A stretch of 64,000 nucleotides of DNA, taken from assembly GCF_024323335.1 (NCBI RefSeq), contig NC_066580.1:257586977-257650976 (forward strand), in the 5' to 3' direction. Below are positions 57,719 through 64,000 of the stretch, one piece after another. The notes below the pieces were generated by a model. The model saw only the letters and a program-made list of their open reading frames with translations, was not told the origin of the DNA and searched no databases. The translations under genes and the position numbers were made by a program. Origin of the DNA: Lathyrus oleraceus (lineage: Eukaryota; Streptophyta; Magnoliopsida; Fabales; Fabaceae). How positions within the stretch are numbered: the stretch's first letter is position 1; each line of letters starts with the position of its first letter.

Positions 57719-59168
57719 ATGGAAAGACCAAAAAGGCATACAAAGAAGTACAGCTTCAAACAACCCGACGTAAAAGAGTTAAGGAATCTGACATCATATG
57801 TATTAGATCCCTTGGGTTTCAAAACTCGCTATGGGAAGCTTCTGCCTCTGCTCACCACTCAGGTTGATGAAGGTTTGATGAGCACTCTTGGCTCAGTTTT
57901 ATGACCCGTTGCATCACTGCTTCTTATTTCCGAACTTCCAGCTGTTGCCGACTTTGGAGGAGTACTCTCATCTTATTGGGATTCCGATTCTGGATCAAGT
58001 GCCGTTCAGTGGCCTAGAGAGTATTCCATCTGCTCGAGAGATTGCTAGTCTGTTGCACATAGATGAAGATCTGATTAGAGCTAATCTGACTACCAAAGGC
58101 GGAATTCAGGGTTTTCCTTCCGATTTCCTCATTGCCCAAGCTACCTTTTATGGGAAGGCCATGAGTGAGGATGCCTTTGAGGCTCTATTCGTGCTGCTCA
58201 TCTATGGATTGGTGCTGTTTCCCAACTTCGACAAATTCGTGGACATGAACGCCATTAGGATCTTCTCAGTTCTTAATCCCGTTCCGACTTTGTTGGGCGA
58301 TGCCTATGTCTCTTTGCATTTGAGGAATGCAAAGGGTGGAGGAGTTATTGTCTGCTGTTTACCCCTGCTGTACAAGTGGTTTATTTCGCACTTGCCGCAG
58401 ACAGTTGCTTTCAAGGAGAACAAGGGATGTCTACGGTGGTCTCAGAGACTCATGTCTCTCACCAATGATGATATCACCTGGTATGATCGCGTGTATGATA
58501 CCGTCCAGATCATTGATTATTGTGGTGAATTCCCTAATGTGCCTCTTCTTGGCACATGTGGTGGGATTACCTACAATCCTATTCTCGCACGACGTCAGCT
58601 TGGGTTCCCCCTAAAGGATAAACCTAATAGCATTCTGTTAGAAGGTGTGTTCTTTCAGGAGGGTAAAGATCCCCAAGGCCTGAAAGCCAGATTCGTCCGT
58701 GCTTGGCGCAGTATTCACAAGAAGAGTAGGAACGAGTTGGGTCCAAAGAACTGCATTGCTTTGGAGCCATACACCTCTTGGGTCAGACAGAGAGCTGCCA
58801 CCTACCTGATGCCGTACGATCATCCGAGACCTACACCGTTGGATGTGGCTGGGCCTTCAACCCTCCCTACCCAACGTGTAGAGGAGTTGAGAGAAGAAGA
58901 CCTTTCGCGTGCTTGGATCCGTGAAAGAGAGGAATTGCTGCAGCAGCTCAAGGAGAAGGATGCTATGATCGAGTTCCTAGAGCACCGAGTGATCGATGAT
59001 TCGAACGACACTTGGACTTCTCTGCTTCCTCAGTCATCCAAATTCTGGAAGAGGAGGTATGATCGACTTGCAAAGGAGAAAGCTGATATGGAGGCTGCCT
59101 ATGAGAGAGAGATCAAGAAGTTGTGCACTTCTCGTCTTCCAGCATCCCGAGCTTCTAGGGATCCATAG
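57719..59168 (+). pseudogene. Ogre-4 ORF1 with one frameshift
   Basis: The start ATG at 57719 gives MERPKRHTKKYSF, equivalent to the first residues left in Ogre-1. A one-base gain near 57889 breaks the frame after about 57 codons. From 57888 the rest is open for 426 codons to TAG at 59166-59168. The conserved FYDPL, FPNF and GTCGGI segments and a charged C-terminal region (about 58880-59120) match the other ORF1 copies. It is shorter than the Ogre-2 ORF1, mainly in the coiled-coil tail. Function unknown. Confidence 0.85.
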
Positions 59169-59461
59169 GATGTCATTTACCTTTTCTCTTTGTAATGAAT
59201 CAAAAATGCTGTATTTCTTTGTCTCAATATATTGAATGAAATATTTTCCATGAGAAATTAAAATGTTTAAATATTCAAAATATTGCAAATAATACCCTAA
59301 GGGTTCCTTGAAAACAAAGCATTTGCACAAGCATTTCATGCATCATCTTTGCATAAACAGGTACCCCTTTTCTGGTCTTCTTGTCCTAACCTCTGTTCTT
59401 CATTTATTTTGAAGACAAGCTGACTCACCGGTATTATACGCGGGTCAACTCTGCAAGAGTC
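59169..59461 (+). other. ORF1-gag spacer with conserved codons upstream of the gag Met
   Basis: The gag frame is open from about 59388 without an ATG and encodes FFIYFEDKLTHRYYTR, nearly the same as in Ogre-1. A sequence resembling an intron acceptor (TTGCATAAACAG) precedes it at about 59350-59361. Confidence 0.5.
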
Positions 59462-62400
59462 ATGGAGCAATTGGAACAAGAGAACAGAGAATTGAAGGAA
59501 GAGGTCGCCAGACTTGGCGCTTTGATGGAGCAACTCCTCGCGGCTCAGAATCAGCCTGCTCAACAGCCAGCAACTCCTGCTCAGAGGACGGTTATCTCCG
59601 AAGTGGCTACTTCAACGGTGCCAGTCAGCGCCCATATGCCCAATGCTATGCCTCCCGGTTTTCCTTGGGGGATGCCTCCAGGTTTTATGCCTGATCTGCC
59701 AGCTCCAACATTTGCTCATATACCGGCATCTAGCCCGGTCCCTGTTCCCGCTCCTCCTGTCGTGCATACCATGCCCAGGGTAGACGACACCATCTATCAC
59801 TCTGAGCCATCTGAGGGCTCAGACGTTCATGAAAAGATGGATGCCATGAACGATCAATTCCTTGAGCTGAGAAAGGAATTGAGGACCCTCCGTGGTAAAG
59901 ATTTATTCGGCAAGTCTGCAGCCGAACTCTGCTTAGTTCCCGGTGTCAAGATACCGATCAAATTCAAGGTCCCGGACTTTGAAAAATACAAGGGGAACAC
60001 CTGTCCACTAGCTCACCTGGTCATGTACGCCAGGAAGATGTCGACTCAGACTGATAATGATCAACTCCTGATTCATTATTTTCAAGACAGTCTATCCGGT
60101 GCTGCGCTTAGATGGTACATGAGCCTGGACAGTGCCAATATCCGATCTTTCAACGACCTTGGCGAAGCTTTCGTCAAGCAATATAAGTACAATGTCGATA
60201 TGGCGCCTGACCGAGATCAACTCAGGTCCATGTCGCAGAAAGACAAGGAATCGTTCAAGGAGTACGCCCAGAGATGGCGAGAGCTGGCAGCTCAAATCAC
60301 TCCACCGCTGGAAGAGAAAGAAATGACCAAGATCTTTCTGAAGACTCTTGGCTCATTTTATTATGAGCGGATGGTAGCAAGCGCTCCCTCTGATTTCACC
60401 GAGATGGTGAACATGGGGATGCGTCTCGAAGAAGGTGTCCGAGAAGGACGGTTGGCAAAAGATGATGGTTCTTCCTCTAAACGATATGGGGCGTTCAAGA
60501 GGAAAGAAGGCGAAGCACATGCCGTGCAATCTCATCCAAAACACAGAAGACCCTCTGTTCAGAGGAAGCCTGCACGACATGCCGGTCATCAGCACCAGGT
60601 GGCTCATATAGCACCTGTTTTTAAAGATAATGCTCAGCAATATCAACATCAACAATATCAGCATCAGGAGCAATATCAACAACCGCAGTACCAACAACAA
60701 CAACAACATCCACAACAACAGGCTTACCAGCCTCGTGGAAGTACAACCAATCAAGCTAACATGAATTATGATAGGAAGAAGATCAGCTTCGATCCAATTC
60801 CTATGACATATGCAGAGCTTTATCCTTCCTTTTTGGAAAGGAAATTGGTTTCTCCCAGGGATCCTCCTGCCATTCCTGCAAACCCACAATGGTGGTACAA
60901 ACCAGACCAGCATTGTGTCTACCATTCCGGTGCTCCGGGCCACAATGTGGAAAATTGCTTCCCACTGAAGACTAAGGTGCAAGACCTTATGAGAAGTGGA
61001 ATTCTGAGTTTTGAGGACTCAAGCCCGAACGTCACCAAGAACCCATTGCCTGCGCATGGGAAATCTGTGAATATGATTCAGGAATGCCTTGGGAAGTACA
61101 AGGTCAGATATGTCAGCCATATCAGGCAGTCGTTGGTTGAATTACATCGGATGCTGTGTCAGTACAGCTACTTGGAGCATAACCACGACAAGTGCCGTGT
61201 TTGCTCGGTTAATCGCTTGGGTTGTGATCAGGTCTGCCGAGAACTTCAGAAGTTGTTGAATGAAGGTACCATTGAGATTCTGCAGAATCGCAATGTTGAT
61301 ATAGTCGAGCCTGAAGTGAATGTCATATCACCAGTGTTCAAGCTGCCAGAACCGGTTGTTATTCGCTATAATAGCAACAAGCCGAAGGCTTCCCCTTCTT
61401 TGATCATTAAGCCTGCAGGCCCTGTGCCCTATTCATCTGATAAAGCGGTACCATTCAGATATAATCCTGTTGCTGTCCAGGATGGGGTCGAAGTGCCTTT
61501 GCCTTCCACTTCCGTGACCACTATCGCTGATGTAAGTGGGTTGACCCGAAGTGGTCGTGTATTTTCTGCACCTGCTAAAGCCCCTATTGCTTCTGATACT
61601 GTTGAGCGCCCGGTTGGGACTGCTGTGAATGTTCAGAATCCGGCACTTGATGTTGCCAAACCCTCCTCATCCGTACAAAAGACTCCTGTTTCTTCAGTTG
61701 GCCCAAGTGGCATTGTTGATGAAGAATCTGATGAGATGCTGAGGCTCATCAGAAAGAGTGAGTACAATATTGTAGACCAGCTTCTACACACGCCCTCCAA
61801 GATTTCTATTCTTTCTCTGCTGCTGAATTCAGAACCCCATAGGGAGTCTCTGCAGAAAGTCTTGGATCTGGCATATGTCGATCACGACGTCACCCTTGAG
61901 CAATTTGATAGTATTGTTGCAAACATTACCGCTTGCAACACTTTGAGCTTTTGTGACGCTGATCTCCCTGAGGAGGGAAGAGACCACAACATGGCTTTAC
62001 ACATCTCAATGAATTGCAAATCTGATGCAATGTCCAATGTGTTGGTGGACACTGGATCTTCTTTAAATGTATTGCCAAAATCCACACTCTCTCGATTGTC
62101 ATACCAAGGTCCTCCCATGAGGCAGAGTGGGGTTGTTGTGAAGGCATTTGATGGGTCGTGCAAGACCGTGATTGGGGAAGTTGATCTCCCAATCAAGATT
62201 GGACCAAGTGATTTCCAGGTTACTTTCCAAGTAATGGATATCCACCCATCATATAGCTGTCTCTTAGGCAGACCATGGATTCACGAGGCTGGCGCCGTGA
62301 CATCCACCCTACACCAGAAGCTGAAGTTTGTCAAAAACAAGAAATTGGTCGTAGTAGGGGGAGAAAAGGCTCTCCTGGTTAGCCATCTGTCTTCTTTCTC

Positions 62401-62785
62401 GTACATTGACGCAGAGGATGAAGTTGGAACTCAGTTCCAAGCTTTATCTATTGATGAACCAATCGAGAAGAAATCTCCTTCATTCACTTCCTACCGAGAT
62501 GCTAAGCTGGCCATTGAATGTGGTGCAGTTGCTGGATTAGGGAAAGTGCTTGAACTTGAAGACAACAGATCCCGGGCTGGCATTGGCTACTGTTCTGGGG
62601 CATGTAATGAGCAAGGTTTGTTCACAAGTGGAGGATTCATCCATGCTAATCAACCTGAAGAAGAGGAAGCTGCTGCTATCATTGAAGAAGACGCAGAAGA
62701 TATGAACAATTTTGTTATTCCTGGTGGTGTCTGCCACAATTGGGTCGCTGTAGATGTTCCTACAGTCATCCATAGATCAGAGTAA
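59462..62785 (+). CDS. gag-pro: Ogre-4 gag-protease polyprotein (1107 aa)
   Basis: Uninterrupted. An N-terminal coiled segment (residues 1-25) is followed by a Pro-rich stretch (30-105), the gag homology domain about 180-300, a Gln/His-rich tract about 395-425, the zinc knuckle C-x2-H-x5-H-x4-C near 485-499, a second cluster C-x2-C-x6-C near 577-590, and the protease DTGSS at about 863-867. The stop TAA lies inside the following intron, so the spliced product would read on into pol. With pol deleted, Gag and protease are all this element could supply. The start Met is supported by Ogre-1 and Ogre-2, but conserved codons lie upstream. Confidence 0.92.
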   Translation: MEQLEQENRELKEEVARLGALMEQLLAAQNQPAQQPATPAQRTVISEVATSTVPVSAHMPNAMPPGFPWGMPPGFMPDLPAPTFAHIPASSPVPVPAPPVVHTMPRVDDTIYHSEPSEGSDVHEKMDAMNDQFLELRKELRTLRGKDLFGKSAAELCLVPGVKIPIKFKVPDFEKYKGNTCPLAHLVMYARKMSTQTDNDQLLIHYFQDSLSGAALRWYMSLDSANIRSFNDLGEAFVKQYKYNVDMAPDRDQLRSMSQKDKESFKEYAQRWRELAAQITPPLEEKEMTKIFLKTLGSFYYERMVASAPSDFTEMVNMGMRLEEGVREGRLAKDDGSSSKRYGAFKRKEGEAHAVQSHPKHRRPSVQRKPARHAGHQHQVAHIAPVFKDNAQQYQHQQYQHQEQYQQPQYQQQQQHPQQQAYQPRGSTTNQANMNYDRKKISFDPIPMTYAELYPSFLERKLVSPRDPPAIPANPQWWYKPDQHCVYHSGAPGHNVENCFPLKTKVQDLMRSGILSFEDSSPNVTKNPLPAHGKSVNMIQECLGKYKVRYVSHIRQSLVELHRMLCQYSYLEHNHDKCRVCSVNRLGCDQVCRELQKLLNEGTIEILQNRNVDIVEPEVNVISPVFKLPEPVVIRYNSNKPKASPSLIIKPAGPVPYSSDKAVPFRYNPVAVQDGVEVPLPSTSVTTIADVSGLTRSGRVFSAPAKAPIASDTVERPVGTAVNVQNPALDVAKPSSSVQKTPVSSVGPSGIVDEESDEMLRLIRKSEYNIVDQLLHTPSKISILSLLLNSEPHRESLQKVLDLAYVDHDVTLEQFDSIVANITACNTLSFCDADLPEEGRDHNMALHISMNCKSDAMSNVLVDTGSSLNVLPKSTLSRLSYQGPPMRQSGVVVKAFDGSCKTVIGEVDLPIKIGPSDFQVTFQVMDIHPSYSCLLGRPWIHEAGAVTSTLHQKLKFVKNKKLVVVGGEKALLVSHLSSFSYIDAEDEVGTQFQALSIDEPIEKKSPSFTSYRDAKLAIECGAVAGLGKVLELEDNRSRAGIGYCSGACNEQGLFTSGGFIHANQPEEEEAAAIIEEDAEDMNNFVIPGGVCHNWVAVDVPTVIHRSE

Positions 62786-63052
62786 ATTGTTCACTTTGTT
62801 TAAAACCCTTCTCCCATGCCAAAAGGAGAAGTGATGACATTGTTGGCAAAGCATATATACAATGATGTTTTCATTCAATTTTCACATTGTTTAACATTTG
62901 TTTTTCCTTTGTTTTCACTTTTTGCTTTTTGCATGAAATCAGTGATCACAAAAAACCCATAAAAACAAGAATAAAAGCAAACATTTTTCATCTGCATAAT
63001 GGTTTGTTTGTCTAAATTCTAAAGTTTTTCCTTAACCAAAATCATTATGCAG
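62782..63052 (+). other. Ogre-4 intron
   Basis: 271 bp, GTAAAT...TATGCAG. Its sequence is close to the Ogre-1 intron (for example caaaaggag near 62820), and joining keeps the frame (GA/G TTG ATC). Confidence 0.87.
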
Positions 63053-63216
63053 GTTGATCCTAAAACCCATTGAACATAATGATCCAACGCCATCTCCCAA
63101 TCTTGAATTCCTTGTATTTGAAGCAGAGGAAGATGATGTTGAAAGGGATTCCTGACGAGATTACCCGCCTTCTTGAGCACGAAAAGGAGCTCATTCAGCT
63201 GTATCTTGAGAATCAG
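63053..63216 (+). pseudogene. pol: Ogre-4 pol N-terminal linker, frameshifted
   Basis: It matches the acidic linker of Ogre-1 pol (7358-7530). A one-base gain near 63143 (gttgaaaggg) shifts the frame. Similarity ends at about 63216, before RT. Confidence 0.85.
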
Positions 63217-63350
63217 CAAAACAGTCAAACTGGGGCATTGCAAATGCAATCAAAAAAAAAAAAGGTGAAAAAGAAGAAAAGTCAAAAATCAGGAAAAAAA
63301 ATTTCAAAATTTTTCCAAAGGAAAGAAGAAAAGTATACCCTCAAGTCCCT
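63217..63350 (+). other. A-rich, lysine-coding filler replacing RT-RNase H-integrase core
   Basis: About 130 bp with no counterpart in the other pol copies. In the frame that continues from PDEITRLLEH it encodes QSKKKKVKKKKSQKSGKK and then a basic Phe/Lys tail, ending at TGA 63358-63360. It may be filler DNA from deletion repair or captured sequence. Other Ogre-like copies should be checked for the same insert. Confidence 0.6.
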
Positions 63351-63691
63351 AGTTGACTGATGCTGAATGGATTCAGAGTCGTTACGACCAATTGAATTTG
63401 ATTGAAGAGAAGCGATTAACTGCCATGTGCCATGGTCAGCTATATCAGCAGAGAATGAAGAAAGCATTTGATAAGAAGGTCAAGCCCCGTGTGTTCCGAG
63501 AAGGTGACCTCGTGCTCAAGAAAGTCTTGTCTTTCGCGCCTGATTCCAGGGGCAAGTGGACTCCAAACTACGAGGGTCCATATGTTGTTAAGAGAGCCTT
63601 TTCAGGCGGTGCTTTGATGCTTACAACAATGGATGGGGAGGATTTCACTCGTCCTGTGAATTCAGATGCAGTCAAGAGATACTTTGCCTAA
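63351..63691 (+). pseudogene. pol: Ogre-4 integrase C-terminal remnant
   Basis: It corresponds to the last ~112 codons of pol (TDAEWIQSRYDQL... to RYFA and TAA 63689-63691), including the FREGDLVLKK chromatin-binding-like end domain. It is out of frame with the filler and is closest to Ogre-1. Confidence 0.9.
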
Positions 63692-64000
63692 AAAAAAAGT
63701 ATATGCAAATGAAAAAACAGAATAGCTCGCTAAGTTGAAAACCTGAAAGGGCGGCTTAGGCAAAAATGAGCGTCTCGGTGGAGAACCCGCAAGGGTAATT
63801 CAGGCAAAAATTAGGGATTTGGCAAGTAACTGCATCCTGACAAGACTTTCTGTTCACCAGTCGTCATTTCGTCAGCAGACCCTCGATTCGTCGTCAACCG
63901 AAGCTTCGGATACATCGAGATTCAAATTGGTAGAGGAAGGATCATTATGTTCAATATAGCCCTCTTCCAATATATATCACTGATTTCAAATTTGTACAGA
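63692..64000 (+). other. Start of the Ogre-4 3' UTR
   Basis: A stem-loop with arms CTAAG/CTTAG (63730-63734, 63755-63759) and inner CCT-GAAA-GGG, then a damaged second unit (about 63778-63803). The sequence after that resembles 10990-11200 of Ogre-1. It continues beyond the window. Confidence 0.75.

Larger units (their letters stand above)
51117..64000 (+). mobile_element. Ogre-4: Ogre element with most of pol deleted (continues past the window)
   Basis: 5' LTR, primer site, 5' UTR, ORF1, gag-pro, intron, a short pol start, a lysine-rich filler, the integrase C-terminus and the start of the 3' UTR. RT, both RNases H and the integrase core are absent, so it is non-autonomous. The left flank GATTC (51112-51116) is its expected target duplication; the partner is outside the window. 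Confidence 0.9.

Overview
The window is plant nuclear DNA made almost entirely of Ty3/gypsy LTR retrotransposons of the Tat lineage, Ogre type. I see no host gene, rRNA, tRNA gene or CRISPR array. The evidence for Ogre is the layout: LTRs of about 5 kb starting TGTAA, an extra ORF upstream of gag, gag-protease and RT-RNase H-integrase ORFs separated by a ~270 bp intron, a second archaeal-type RNase H before integrase, a primer site resembling tRNA-Arg, and long repeat-rich 3' UTRs. Such elements are most abundant in Fabeae legumes (pea, vetch, lentil), which is my inference for the organism.

Layout. (i) 1-2009: inner part of an Ogre LTR, joined by deletion to (ii) Ogre-1 (+), 2010-19712 plus its last LTR bases at 42970-42979: decayed ORF1, gag-pro, intron, pol, a 4 kb 3' UTR and a 3' LTR. 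(iii) Ogre-2 (-), 19713-42969, a complete 23.3 kb element with two ~5 kb LTRs that differ by only about 0.5% and a 5 bp target duplication CCCCG. It sits inside Ogre-1's 3' LTR, 5 bp before its end. (iv) Ogre-3 (+), 42980-51116, the tail of an older element into which Ogre-1 had inserted: second RNase H, integrase, 3' UTR and a partial 3' LTR. (v) Ogre-4 (+), 51117 to the window end, inserted in Ogre-3's LTR: complete 5' LTR, primer site, frameshifted ORF1, intact gag-pro, intron, and a pol from which RT, RNase H and most of integrase are gone, replaced by a short lysine-rich segment.

How the parts work together. LTRs supply promoter and RNA ends. A tRNA primes reverse transcription at the PBS and the AATAGGGGCAGC tract primes plus-strand synthesis. 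gag-pro is translated from unspliced RNA, and removal of the intron fuses protease in frame to RT. I checked that the exon junction is in frame in all three copies that keep the intron. Ogre-2 is the only element close to functional: its sole visible coding break is one TGA just before RT. Ogre-4 could only move with enzymes supplied by another element.

The main unexplained signal is in the noncoding DNA. LTRs and UTRs hold many short stem-loops, often in tandem. Within a family, loop and tail sequences are conserved while the two arms change together, and several arms pair by G-U only in the sense RNA. This happens just after pol in all four elements, in the 3' UTRs of Ogre-1 and Ogre-3, in a ten-unit array in the Ogre-4 LTR, and in the LTRs and 5' UTRs of others. 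Compensatory change points to selected RNA structure; the function is unknown to me.
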